This document shows, piece after piece, positions 52,239 to 60,118 of a stretch of 64,000 bases of DNA. The notes beneath the pieces were generated by a model that worked only from the letters and a program-made list of their open reading frames with translations, made no database searches and had not been told where the DNA came from. Where the stretch lies: positions 1 through 64,000 of the forward strand of contig DEFK01000037.1 of the NCBI GenBank assembly GCA_002350765.1, in the 5' to 3' direction. Made by a program: the position numbers and the translations under genes. Source of the stretch: Ruminococcaceae bacterium UBA2854. Lineage in GTDB: Bacteria > Bacillota > Clostridia > Oscillospirales > Acutalibacteraceae. Within the stretch, counting starts at the first letter, position 1, and the number at the start of each line of letters is the position of its first letter.

Positions 52239-53789
52239 TTATTCAAAATAATCCCAGATGCTGCCGCCTTCTTGATTACCGCTGTTGCTGTTATTTGACT
52301 CCGAATTAAATTCAGTTTCCTTAGAATATTCGGCAAGCTTCATTTTAATAGTACCCGACTGTGTACCGCGGTATACGTAGAATGCAACGGTATCGCCTAC
52401 CTTAAACTTCTTAATGATAGCGTTAAGCTCCGAGGTGGATTTAACTTCAGTGCCGTTAACCTTGGTTATAATATCGCCCGCGCGGAAGCCCGCTTTAGCG
52501 GCGTTGCTGTTAGCGTAAACGCTTGTTACATAAACGCCCGTCTGATTTGTTCCGTACATCCACAGCTGAGCGGTATTGCTGATATCGGAGAGTGACATTC
52601 CGAGGTCGATCTGACCTTTAACATATCCGTACTTTTTAAGGTCTGAGAGTACGTCCTGTACGTCGTTAATCGGAATAGCGAATCCGATACCCTCGACCGC
52701 TTCTGAGCTTGACTTAGCGTTAACTATACCGATAAGCTCGCCGTTGCCGTTGAAAAGTCCGCCGCCCGAGTTTCCCGGGCTGATTTCGGAGTTTGTCTGG
52801 AGAAGGTTCATTGTCTGATTATCTATAGTTACCTCTCTGTCGAGAGCGCTTATAATACCGTCTGTAACAGTTCCTCCGAGCTGTCCGAGAGGGTTGCCGA
52901 TTGCTACGGCGTAATCACCTACGGAGAGCTTTGAGCTGTCGCCGAATGTCGCGTAAGCCACATCCTTTTTCGGGGTGATTTTTAAGAGAGCTAAATCGCC
53001 CGCTTTATAAGTTCCGACTACCTTTACGTTAGTGTATTCGGTTTTATCTCTTAATGTAACGCTGACCTTTGACGCGCCTTCGATTACGTGGTAATTGGTA
53101 ACAATATATCCGTCCTTGGAAATAATTACGCCCGAGCCCGCGCCCTGCTGAATATACTGCTGTGAGAAAGAGCCAGTGCTAACCTGTTCCGTTGTAATTT
53201 CAACAACTGTATCGGCTGTTTTTTTAACAATCTCGGTAGTGGTAAGCGCCGCTGTGGATGAAGCGTAGGATGAGCTTGACGCGCCTGATTTGCTTACGTT
53301 TACCGCGTCGGCGCTCGATTGACTATTCATAATCGTGCCTGCTAAGAAGCCGCCGCCTAATCCTAAGAATGTAGAGCATACTATACTTGCTACGAGCATT
53401 ACGGCTACAGCGCCGCGGGTAACGGGTTTTTTCTCTTTCTTAGGCTTCGGCTTAGGAGCTTCGTAAAGGTGGTTATAGCCTTGGTACGCGCCGTTCTGAT
53501 ACGAGCTCTGTGAATAAGGGCTCTGCTGATTGCTTGAATACGCGTTCTGCTGAGGAGTGTATGTCTGACGCGGCTGTGCGTTATTAGTAGAATAGCTGTT
53601 TGTGTAGTTTTGGCTGCTCTCCGTGCTCGGAGTGCTTTCCGAATAATGCTTCTGATAATAGTTATCGGGAGTATAGTCTGGAGCGGGAGCGCTTATATGT
53701 TCGGTATCTTCGGGATTAACTGATGAGTTGATATTTTCCGAACCGTATTCGTTATTGTTATAATTATTTTCATAAGGATTATTGGTCAT
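52239..53789 (-). CDS. HtrA/DegP-like membrane-anchored serine protease with PDZ domain
   Basis: 516 residues. A long Asn/Gln/Tyr-rich cytoplasmic N-terminus (about 1-120), one transmembrane helix (about 130-155), then a trypsin-like domain with His in IVTNYHVIEG, Asp in AGDLALLKI and Ser in SPGNSGGGLFN, a PDZ domain (about 400-490) and a Ser/Asn-rich tail. Handles misfolded envelope proteins, relevant in a heavy exporter. ATG at 53787-53789 has GGAGG 8 nt upstream; longer frames are untranslated leader. Confidence 0.94.
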   Translation of the reverse strand: MTNNPYENNYNNNEYGSENINSSVNPEDTEHISAPAPDYTPDNYYQKHYSESTPSTESSQNYTNSYSTNNAQPRQTYTPQQNAYSSNQQSPYSQSSYQNGAYQGYNHLYEAPKPKPKKEKKPVTRGAVAVMLVASIVCSTFLGLGGGFLAGTIMNSQSSADAVNVSKSGASSSSYASSTAALTTTEIVKKTADTVVEITTEQVSTGSFSQQYIQQGAGSGVIISKDGYIVTNYHVIEGASKVSVTLRDKTEYTNVKVVGTYKAGDLALLKITPKKDVAYATFGDSSKLSVGDYAVAIGNPLGQLGGTVTDGIISALDREVTIDNQTMNLLQTNSEISPGNSGGGLFNGNGELIGIVNAKSSSEAVEGIGFAIPINDVQDVLSDLKKYGYVKGQIDLGMSLSDISNTAQLWMYGTNQTGVYVTSVYANSNAAKAGFRAGDIITKVNGTEVKSTSELNAIIKKFKVGDTVAFYVYRGTQSGTIKMKLAEYSKETEFNSESNNSNSGNQEGGSIWDYFE

Positions 53790-53965
53790 TGTTTTTACCT
53801 CCAAACAATTCATTTTAATTCTGTGACTATATAGTAATTCCCTTAAGTGAAAACTATATGAAATAACTATGAAACAAAACTGAAATTTATTTTTACTCAA
53901 CTAAGTACAAGTTAAGCATAGTATATACAGAAGTTTACTTCAATAATCACAAAGGAGTATTAACT

Positions 53966-54169
53966 GTGGAAATAACAGAGATGATAATGGAAAGCTACGG
54001 TATATCTCCGCTCCCGAAGAATACCGCGGAAGCAATGGCGTATGTGCCGTTTCAGCAATACGAAGATAAGACCTACTCCCCCGCCCAGGCGTTGGAGTCA
54101 GGCACAGCGTATCCTGTATTAAACAAGCCTTTCTTCGGCAGTAAATACGCGGGAGGTAAAGATGACTGA
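53966..54169 (+). CDS. cotJA: Spore coat associated protein CotJA
   Basis: 67 residues. The block MAYVPFQQYEDKTYSPAQAL and PVLNKPFFGSK is the CotJA signature. GTG start with AAAGGAG 8 nt upstream. Overlaps cotJB by 8 bp (ATGACTGA). I saw no convincing sigma-E promoter by eye. Confidence 0.9.
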   Translation: MEITEMIMESYGISPLPKNTAEAMAYVPFQQYEDKTYSPAQALESGTAYPVLNKPFFGSKYAGGKDD

Positions 54170-54416
54170 GCGTGAAATAATGATGAAAAAGCTGTCGTCG
54201 TATCAGTTTATGATTCACGATTTACAGCTTTATCTCGATACACATCCTAACGATGAAAAAACGATTATTAAGATGAATGAGATTTCCGAAAAATACAAAC
54301 CGCTTAAAGCTGAGTTCGAGAAAAAGTTCGGCTCGCTGACGACTAACGATAACGCTAAAAACCGCTGGAGCTGGATTAAAGCTCCTTGGCCGTGGGAAAA
54401 CGAGGAGGTAGAGTAA
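54162..54416 (+). CDS. cotJB: Spore coat protein CotJB
   Basis: 84 residues, helical, with the MIHDLQLYLDTHPND block and the C-terminal WSWIKAPWPWENEE typical of CotJB. GGGAGG precedes the ATG. Overlaps cotJA by 8 bp and cotJC by 1 bp. Confidence 0.92.
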   Translation: MTEREIMMKKLSSYQFMIHDLQLYLDTHPNDEKTIIKMNEISEKYKPLKAEFEKKFGSLTTNDNAKNRWSWIKAPWPWENEEVE

Positions 54417-55042
54417 TGTTTGTATATGAAAAGAAACTACAGTACCCGATTAATATAAAAACTCCCAACCCTAAGCTTGCAAAAATGATATTCAGCCAGT
54501 TCGGCGGCGCTGACGGTGAACTCGGAGCGTCGCTCAGATATCTGAGCCAGCGTTATACTATGCCGCTGCCCGAGTTAAAAGCAACGCTTACCGATATAGG
54601 CACAGAGGAGCTTTCGCACCTTGAAATGGTTGGCACGATTCTCTATCAGCTCACAAAGGGGTTAAGCGAAAAAGAGATTAAAGACTCGGGAATCGGCGAT
54701 TATTTCGTAGACCATACCCTCGGCATCTACCCCGCCTCAGCCTCGGGAGTCCCCTTCACCGCGGCATATATCGCCTCTAAGGGCGACGCTATAACCGACC
54801 TCCACGAGGATATGGCGGCGGAGCAAAAAGCGCGGACGACTTATGATAATATATTAAGATTCGCGGATGACCCTGACGTTAAAGACGCAATACGCTTCCT
54901 GCGCCAGCGTGAGATTGTGCATTATCAGCGCTTCGGCGAGAACTTACGAATCCTGACCGACAAGCTCGACGAAAAAAACTTCTACGCATTCAATCCCGAA
55001 TTCGATAAAAAATGCTTTAAGAATCAGATGAAGAATAAATAA
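54416..55042 (+). CDS. cotJC: Spore coat protein CotJC, manganese-catalase family
   Basis: 208 residues, ferritin-like di-manganese fold: GADGELGASLRYLSQRY with the first Glu ligand, GTEELSHLEMVGT with the E-x-x-H pair, DLHEDMAAEQKAR and REIVHYQRFGE with the last ligands. ATG at 54416 shares a base with the cotJB stop. The final codons lie within a 24-bp sequence that recurs at 56542-56565. Confidence 0.95.
   Translation: MFVYEKKLQYPINIKTPNPKLAKMIFSQFGGADGELGASLRYLSQRYTMPLPELKATLTDIGTEELSHLEMVGTILYQLTKGLSEKEIKDSGIGDYFVDHTLGIYPASASGVPFTAAYIASKGDAITDLHEDMAAEQKARTTYDNILRFADDPDVKDAIRFLRQREIVHYQRFGENLRILTDKLDEKNFYAFNPEFDKKCFKNQMKNK
55012..55035. repeat. 24-bp direct repeat, left copy (3' end of cotJC)
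   Basis: Starts ATGCTTTAAGAATCAGAT and encodes the last residues of CotJC. The right copy at 56542-56565 matches 23 of 24 bases. Flanks upstream and downstream are unrelated. Confidence 0.9.
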
Positions 55043-55049
55043 AGATTAC

Positions 55050-55084
55050 AACTCCGCAAACTATTCATATGCGGAGTTGTTTTC
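55050..55084 (+). terminator. Terminator of cotJABC
   Basis: AACTCCGCA, 11-nt loop, TGCGGAGTT, then GTTTTCT. Confidence 0.8.
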
Positions 55085-55147
55085 TATTAATTCGTTAATT
55101 TTATTTGGCAATTATTCAGATCCATTGGAATTTTTAACCCAATGAAC

Positions 55148-55176
55148 TTGACACATAATAATATACGGTATATAAT
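55148..55176 (+). promoter_or_regulatory. Consensus sigma-A promoter of the toxin-antitoxin pair
   Basis: TTGACA at 55148-55153, 17 bp, TATAAT at 55171-55176, both exact. Confidence 0.88.
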
Positions 55177-55180
55177 TTAT

Positions 55181-55198
55181 TTAGCATAATTATGCTAA
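55181..55198 (+). promoter_or_regulatory. 18-bp perfect palindrome, likely antitoxin operator
   Basis: TTAGCATAATTATGCTAA lies 5 bp after the -10, over the expected transcription start, right before the antitoxin RBS (AAAAAGGAG). Phd/YefM antitoxins autorepress through such sites. Confidence 0.75.
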
Positions 55199-55213
55199 AA
55201 AGGAGATGGCGTT

Positions 55214-55483
55214 ATGGCTAAAACAATACGTCCCGTTTCGGATTTAAGAAACAATTTCGCAGATATTTCAAGAACTGTTCACGAAACCTCACAGCCTGTT
55301 TTCCTAACAAAAAACGGATTCGGTGATATGGTTGTGTTGAGTATGGAAGCGTATGAGAACCTGCAATTTGAGAGCGAGGTTTATTTCAAGCTTCAAGCCG
55401 CCGAAAGAGAAGCCGAGTTGACCGACGAACGTTTCTCTCCTAAAGATGTTCTAAGCTCAATCAAAGGTGAGCTGGATGTATAA
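55214..55483 (+). CDS. Phd/YefM-family antitoxin
   Basis: 89 residues. RPVSDLRNNFADISRTVHET followed by PVFLTKNGFGDMVVLSMEAYE is the standard Phd/YefM DNA-binding half; the C-terminal part (about 55-89) is the flexible toxin-binding tail. Overlaps the toxin gene by 8 bp. Confidence 0.93.
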   Translation: MAKTIRPVSDLRNNFADISRTVHETSQPVFLTKNGFGDMVVLSMEAYENLQFESEVYFKLQAAEREAELTDERFSPKDVLSSIKGELDV

Positions 55484-55790
55484 AGTCGAATTTCTACCCA
55501 TAGCGAAACAGGATTTGACGGAGATTGCTCTCTACATCAAAGATGAACTCAAAAACCCGTCTGCCGCATACAATACTGTTGAGAAAATAGTTGAGGCGGC
55601 GCAAAAGTTAGAGACATTCCCCTATTCAAATAGTGTCTTTAAACCAATCCGACCGCTAAAAAAGGAATACAGAAAAATTCTCATAAAGAATTATATGCTG
55701 TTCTATACCGTTGATGAACAGCAGAAAAATGTAACCGTTAGCCGTATCATTTACGCAAAACGCAACCTAAGTGATCAAATAACTGAATAG
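55476..55790 (+). CDS. RelE/ParE-family toxin
   Basis: 104 residues: YKVEFLPIAKQDLTEIALYI at the N-terminus and YRKILIKNYMLFYTVDEQQKNVTVSRIIYAKRN-like core near the end, typical of the ParE/RelE superfamily. Whether it cuts mRNA or inhibits gyrase cannot be told. ATG at 55476 (AAAGGTG upstream), overlapping the antitoxin stop; a GTG frame start 9 bp earlier is part of the RBS. Confidence 0.9.
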   Translation: MYKVEFLPIAKQDLTEIALYIKDELKNPSAAYNTVEKIVEAAQKLETFPYSNSVFKPIRPLKKEYRKILIKNYMLFYTVDEQQKNVTVSRIIYAKRNLSDQITE

Positions 55791-55800
55791 ATTTAACGAA

Positions 55801-55829
55801 ACAGGGCTGTCGCACGACAGCCCTTGTTT
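55801..55829. terminator. Bidirectional terminator after the toxin gene
   Basis: AGGGCTGTCG, CA, CGACAGCCCT then TGTTTT on the plus strand; AAAC on the other side. Faces the Fic remnant. Confidence 0.85.
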
Positions 55830-56074
55830 TATTCCATATCAAACATTTTCATCAGATTTTTAAATGTATCCTGACCATCAAGGCAGGTATCAATAAGATA
55901 ACCGGGTTCATTTTTCCATTCAGAGAGACCTCTGTAATAGAAAAGCTTCTTTGAATCCTCAATTATAAATGGAATTATTGAATAGCGTAAGCATTCTTTT
56001 AAAGCAATCAGTCTGCCCACTCTGCCATTACCGTCCTGGAATGGATGAATATTCTCAAATTCATACTTTTTCAT
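55829..56074 (-). pseudogene. C-terminal remnant of a Fic-family AMPylase
   Basis: 81 residues beginning within the core: FENIHPFQDGNGRVGRL is a complete Fic motif (HPFxxGNGRxGR), followed by CLRYSIIPFIIEDSKKLFYYRGLSEW as in the end of Fic proteins. The usual about 150 N-terminal residues with the flap are absent, and the upstream sequence is a different gene. Yet it has an ATG that overlaps the upstream stop (ATGA) and GGAG 7 nt before it, so the piece is probably translated. Treated as a truncated gene. Confidence 0.8.
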
Positions 56075-56484
56075 ATCAAAACTCCGTTACAATGGTCTAT
56101 TTCGTGCTGGATAATCTGGGCGGTAAATCCTGTATAATTCGCTGTTTTCCATTTGAATAAACTATCCTGGTATTTTACTCGGATATTTTTGTACCGAGTA
56201 GTCGGTCTTGGAGCGCCGAGTAACGAAAGGCAACTTTCTTCGGTCTGAAACCCGCCTGACTTTCCGACAATCTCAGGATTATACATAACCACATAATTGC
56301 CGTTGTCGTTGAACGCGATAACACACTTTGTAACGCCTATCATATTAGCTGCCATACCAACGCAGGTTTCTCTATGCGCAATCAGCGTTTCGAGCAAATC
56401 CTTTCCTACTTGGATATCGTTTTTATCGGCTGGTTTTGATTTAATTCCCAAAAACATCGGGTCGTGTACTAAGTCTTTAATCAT
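56071..56484 (-). CDS. Peptide deformylase-like protein
   Basis: 137 residues with the three deformylase motifs in variant form: GMAANMIG (for GxGxAAxQ), EESCLSL (Cys metal ligand) and IIQHEIDHCNG (HExxH metal site). The metal ligands are intact, but the Asn in motif 1 replaces the usual Gln, so it may be a secondary deformylase. It overlaps the Fic remnant and lies in the island bounded by the 24-bp repeats. Confidence 0.85.
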   Translation of the reverse strand: MIKDLVHDPMFLGIKSKPADKNDIQVGKDLLETLIAHRETCVGMAANMIGVTKCVIAFNDNGNYVVMYNPEIVGKSGGFQTEESCLSLLGAPRPTTRYKNIRVKYQDSLFKWKTANYTGFTAQIIQHEIDHCNGVLI

Positions 56485-56541
56485 ATTTTCACCTATTAAA
56501 TACTAATCATTTTTCTAAATTCATTCTAATTAGCGTACTAT

Positions 56542-56565
56542 ATGCTTTAAGAATCAGATAAAGAA
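56542..56565. repeat. 24-bp direct repeat, right copy
   Basis: Same as 55012-55035 except one G to A change. Here it lies outside any gene. The 1.5 kb between the copies holds the toxin-antitoxin pair, Fic remnant and deformylase-like gene. Confidence 0.9.
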
Positions 56566-56588
56566 GTAATATGTGTATAGAATAACAA

Positions 56589-56617
56589 GCGCGGTTTCTG
56601 TTACAGATTCCGCGTTT
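56589..56617 (-). terminator. Hairpin at the 3' side of the 11-residue-repeat protein gene
   Basis: GCGCGGTTTCTGT / ACAGATTCCGCGT with two mismatched positions; T-rich sequence follows on the plus strand, so it may also be the original terminator of cotJC before the insertion. Confidence 0.55.
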
Positions 56618-56630
56618 GAGTCTTTTATTC

Positions 56631-57560
56631 TTATTTACTTGCGTTGTCAAGCTTGTCGCGAATCTCTTCAACAGCTTTCATTTTTTTAGTTATAGCTTTC
56701 AGCGCTTCACGAAGACGGCGATTATCCCGCTTGAGCGCTTCGGGATTTTTCATAACTTTCCTTGTCTTTACCCCGTCTTTTTCAGCGACGCCAACAGCCT
56801 TATCTTGAAGCTCGTTGTCCTTTTTATCCGCCTTAACATCAGCGGTTCGCGCTATGCTTTCTGCTGTTTTCACTACGGGTTTAGCGACAGTTTCCTCCTT
56901 TTCCTCAATAGGTTCGGGAATGGTTTCTGCTTTTTCCTCTGCGGGTTCGGCAACAGTTTCAGTCTTTTCTTCGACGGGTTCGGTGACGGGTTCCGCTTTT
57001 TTCTCCGCGGGTTCGGTGACGGGTTCCGCTTTTTCCTCGGTGGGTTCGGTGATGGGTGCTGTCTTTTCTTCCACGGGTTCAGTAACAGGTTCAGTCTTTT
57101 CCTCCACAGGTTCAATGACAGTTTCAATCTTTTCTTCCGTGGGCTCGGGAACGATTTCCGCTTTTTCTTCCACGGGTTCAGTAACGGCTTCTGTCTTTTT
57201 CTCGGAAATCACGGTCGTGCTTTTAGATATTTTCTCACGAGGCTCCTCTGTTTTTATTTCCAGGATTGCGCGGTAGCATTTCAAGTCACTCGCAATCTTC
57301 GTCCTGCTTTTTTCAATATCCTTGATCAAATGCGCCTGCTTATCGTTTAAAGGCGCACTATCGCTGTTTTTTAATAGATTATAGTATTCCTTACCCAGCT
57401 CAATATAAGCGCGGTTCAGCGATTCCAGCTCGCTTCTCATCTCTTTTTTCAGGTGGTTGAGCTTCGTCTTATTATGGCTCTTCTCGACAATATTCTGGGT
57501 AACGTTTGTCAAGGTATCAGAAGCGGTGTTAAAAAACTTATTGAATACATTGTTCAGCAT
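56631..57560 (-). CDS. Coiled-coil protein with ten 11-residue Glu/Pro/Val repeats, unknown function
   Basis: 309 residues without signal peptide or membrane helix. The N-terminal part (about 15-105) is a likely coiled coil (TKLNHLKKEMRSELESLNRAY ... similar in style to small Firmicute coiled-coil proteins). Ten tandem 11-residue units of the type EEKTEPVTEPV cover about 120-229, a 33-bp DNA repeat. The C-terminal about 55 residues are basic and helical (ALKRDNRRLREALKAI). Long antisense frames across the repeat are artefacts of its composition. Function unknown; a spacer or scaffold role is a guess. Confidence 0.78.
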   Translation of the reverse strand: MLNNVFNKFFNTASDTLTNVTQNIVEKSHNKTKLNHLKKEMRSELESLNRAYIELGKEYYNLLKNSDSAPLNDKQAHLIKDIEKSRTKIASDLKCYRAILEIKTEEPREKISKSTTVISEKKTEAVTEPVEEKAEIVPEPTEEKIETVIEPVEEKTEPVTEPVEEKTAPITEPTEEKAEPVTEPAEKKAEPVTEPVEEKTETVAEPAEEKAETIPEPIEEKEETVAKPVVKTAESIARTADVKADKKDNELQDKAVGVAEKDGVKTRKVMKNPEALKRDNRRLREALKAITKKMKAVEEIRDKLDNASK

Positions 57561-57918
57561 ATAAAAAACTCCTTCAATCCAGTTTATTATTTTTTCTCTA
57601 CATTTCTACATATTATACTACCAAAAAATCAGTAAATACACAAGAGATTCAGAGAATTATATCGCTGACTTTTATAACAATTAATTATGATATAAAAATA
57701 GCGACTGATTACTCAGCCGCTATTCTTTCTTTGGTGTCCTTTTGATTATATTTTTAATAACAGATTTTAACACCGTATATTGTTGTAATAATTTGTTATT
57801 CAACCTGTGATAAGGCTTGCTTCTATATAATTATTTATTTATAGGGTTTACAGCGTCAATAAGCTCCTGCTCGCTTGCAAGATGGGACTCCCCTATATCG
57901 GATAACCACTGAGCTACA
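57561..57918. other. Intergenic region between the GH3 gene and the repeat protein gene
   Basis: No gene supported. It holds a hairpin at about 57694-57727 (minus strand AATAGCGGCTGA, GTAA, TCAGTCGCTATTTTTAT), a good terminator for the GH3 gene although about 190 bp past its stop. The first 100 bp after the GH3 stop read as an open +1 frame of about 35 codons without start signals. Confidence 0.6.
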
Positions 57919-60075
57919 TTAGCTGAAAATCCGCTTGCCTATATCCTCGGGAGCGGGTTTTTTAGCGAGATATTTCTGGATATTTGTAGCGTCGGTAATA
58001 TTTATCTTGCCGTTTCCGTCAGTATCGGCGGCGTCAACGTTAAAGCTTTCGTCCATATTAAATCTCGCGATATACTTCTGGATAAGTGTAGCGTCCGTAA
58101 TCGTGATTTTACCGTCGCCGTCGGTATCGCCGAGGAGAATTTCCTTTTTATCGGAATAGGTCAAGCCGTATCCGCGCTCGTAGAGGAATTCGTCGGCGAA
58201 AGTAAAGTCGGATTTAAGCTTAGGAATATTTACGGGTAACTTAGCCGTAGGCTTTACACCGCTGTCAAACGCCATATAAAGTGCCACGGGCATATTCGGG
58301 CCGTAGGCTTTAAGGTCACTATCCTTAACTCTCGGGTCCTCGCTCATAATTCTCGAGCCGTAAGCGACCATAATCGCGTCCGCGCTCTGGAAACGGGCTA
58401 CATCATAAGGCAGATAACAACTTACTATAGTTACCTTGGAGCCGTTTTTATGCGCGTCGTCGATAATCTCGTTTACTATCTTAAAGGTTTCGCCGTCCTC
58501 GGTTTCGGGTTTTAAATCGTCGGAGCTGAACATTCTTGTGAAAATCACAACATTATCGGCGTCCTTGGTAATAGGAGCTATATCCTCCGCGGTTTTATTC
58601 GCGTAGGTATCAATAACGACATCGCTGCGGTCGTCGAGCTTCTTATTATCCTTTAAAAGTCCTACGGCGTAATCCATAGAATTACAGCCGTCCTTATTAG
58701 CGGCGAGTACAACTGTTTTTCCGCTGTTTTTAATCGGCAGAGTGTCGTTATCGTTCTTAACAAGGGTAATCGAGCGCTTGGTGATTTCCCATTCCTTATT
58801 ATGGTTATCCTTAGAGCCGACTGTTGCTTTAGCGTTCTCGACCTTTTCCTCAATATCGGGGTTGCTGTAGCCGTCGAGCAGACCGCGTTTTTCTTTCAGT
58901 CTTAATATTCTCTCTACGGACTCGTTTACTCTGTCGATCTTAATATCGCCCTTTTCGATCATTTCTACGAGCTTAGCGATATAATCCTCGGTATCCTTTA
59001 ATTGAGCGGAGGAATATGTTGAGGTCGGTACAAGAAGGATATCAACACCCGCGTTAATAGCGAGCTTAGCCGCGTCGTATCTGTCGAAGTGCTTATTAAT
59101 AGCGTCCATATCCATAGCGTCGGTTATAACAACGCCGTCGAAATTCATATCTTTTCTGAGAATATCGGTCAGGATAGTCTTGGAAAGAGTAGCGGGAAGG
59201 TTAATCTCCTTGCCTGTCAGCTTGGAAATATAGGTTTCCTTTTCTACGTTAGGATACTCGATATGAGCTGTCATAATCATATCGGCTCCCGCGTCGATAG
59301 ACTTCTTAAACGGTATAAGCTCACATTTCTTTAAGTCCTCATATGTGCTGTATACACAGGGAAGTCCCGTATGGCTGTCTGTGTCGGTGTTGCCGTGGCC
59401 CGGGAAATGTTTAAGCGAAGCGGATACGTTGTTGCTCTGTAAGCCGTCTATAAATTTTTCGGCGTGCTCGGCTACAGTTTCGGGATCATCGGAGAAAGAA
59501 CGGATTCCGATAACGGGGTTAGCGGGGTTGTTATTTACGTCAACAACAGGCGCGAAGTCGATACTAAATCCGATAGATTTAAGCTCGCTGCTCACGATAG
59601 AAGCCGCGGAGGATGTGTAATTATAATCTCCCGCCGCGCCTAAAGCCATATTACCGCAAAGCGCCGTACCTGTCGCAATACGGCATACGCTTCCGCCCTC
59701 CTGGTCAACAGCGGTTAAAAGCGCGGGTCTTTCATCATCCGACGCCGCGTTAGCCTTCTGCATATCGTCAATTAGGCGTGTTGTCATTTCGGCGGTCTTA
59801 CAGCTCTGGGCATATAAAATCACGCCAGCGAAGCCGTATTTCTTGATAAAAGCCGCTGTTTCGGCGTTAAGCTCCTCGACGCCTGTCATATCGCTTTCGC
59901 CCTCCTGCCAATAGCGGAACGACGGCATAAGCATCTGGGTTATTTTCTGCTCAACAGTCATTTTACTCAACATATCGCTTACCTTGTCGTTATCAGCGGC
60001 TGAAACGGGAACAGCGGTTGCCGCTACGCTCATAACGATAAGCAGGCTGAGTATTGCGCATAAGATTTTTTTCAT
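57919..60075 (-). CDS. Secreted GH3 beta-N-acetylhexosaminidase-type enzyme (NagZ-like) with dockerin
   Basis: 718 residues. Signal peptide, then a GH3 barrel with VDQEGGSVCRI, the NagZ-type motif KHFPGHGNTDTDSHTGLP (222-239) holding the Asp/His acid-base dyad, and nucleophile Asp319 in GVVITDAMDM. This motif marks the beta-N-acetylglucosaminidase branch of GH3 instead of beta-glucosidases. A second alpha/beta domain (about 410-630) and a C-terminal dockerin (about 648-706, GDTDGDGKITITDATLIQK and DTDGNGKINITDATNIQK) follow. Substrate may be muropeptides, chitin or host glycans. RBS GGGAG. Confidence 0.92.
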   Translation of the reverse strand: MKKILCAILSLLIVMSVAATAVPVSAADNDKVSDMLSKMTVEQKITQMLMPSFRYWQEGESDMTGVEELNAETAAFIKKYGFAGVILYAQSCKTAEMTTRLIDDMQKANAASDDERPALLTAVDQEGGSVCRIATGTALCGNMALGAAGDYNYTSSAASIVSSELKSIGFSIDFAPVVDVNNNPANPVIGIRSFSDDPETVAEHAEKFIDGLQSNNVSASLKHFPGHGNTDTDSHTGLPCVYSTYEDLKKCELIPFKKSIDAGADMIMTAHIEYPNVEKETYISKLTGKEINLPATLSKTILTDILRKDMNFDGVVITDAMDMDAINKHFDRYDAAKLAINAGVDILLVPTSTYSSAQLKDTEDYIAKLVEMIEKGDIKIDRVNESVERILRLKEKRGLLDGYSNPDIEEKVENAKATVGSKDNHNKEWEITKRSITLVKNDNDTLPIKNSGKTVVLAANKDGCNSMDYAVGLLKDNKKLDDRSDVVIDTYANKTAEDIAPITKDADNVVIFTRMFSSDDLKPETEDGETFKIVNEIIDDAHKNGSKVTIVSCYLPYDVARFQSADAIMVAYGSRIMSEDPRVKDSDLKAYGPNMPVALYMAFDSGVKPTAKLPVNIPKLKSDFTFADEFLYERGYGLTYSDKKEILLGDTDGDGKITITDATLIQKYIARFNMDESFNVDAADTDGNGKINITDATNIQKYLAKKPAPEDIGKRIFS

Positions 60076-60118
60076 AATAAACTCTCCCTTTACAGTTTTA
60101 TATTAAAACATTTTTCAC

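Noticed and set aside
56071..56484. Deformylase-Fic fusion split by a frameshift
   Set aside because: The deformylase ends normally after HExxH and the Fic piece has its own RBS and ATG; there is no sign of a single ancestral frame.
56616..57350. Long antisense frames (244 and 153 codons) opposite the 11-residue-repeat gene
   Set aside because: They mirror the 33-bp repeat of the real gene; Phe/Gly/Ser-rich periodic translations without start signals are artefacts.
57860..57925. tRNA-like stretch on the minus strand (GTAGCTCAGTGGTTA) near the GH3 stop codon
   Set aside because: The D-arm resemblance is only local; no acceptor stem, anticodon arm or T-arm pairs around it, and part of it overlaps the GH3 coding end. 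I also considered the open +1 frame here as a gene remnant, but there is no start signal.
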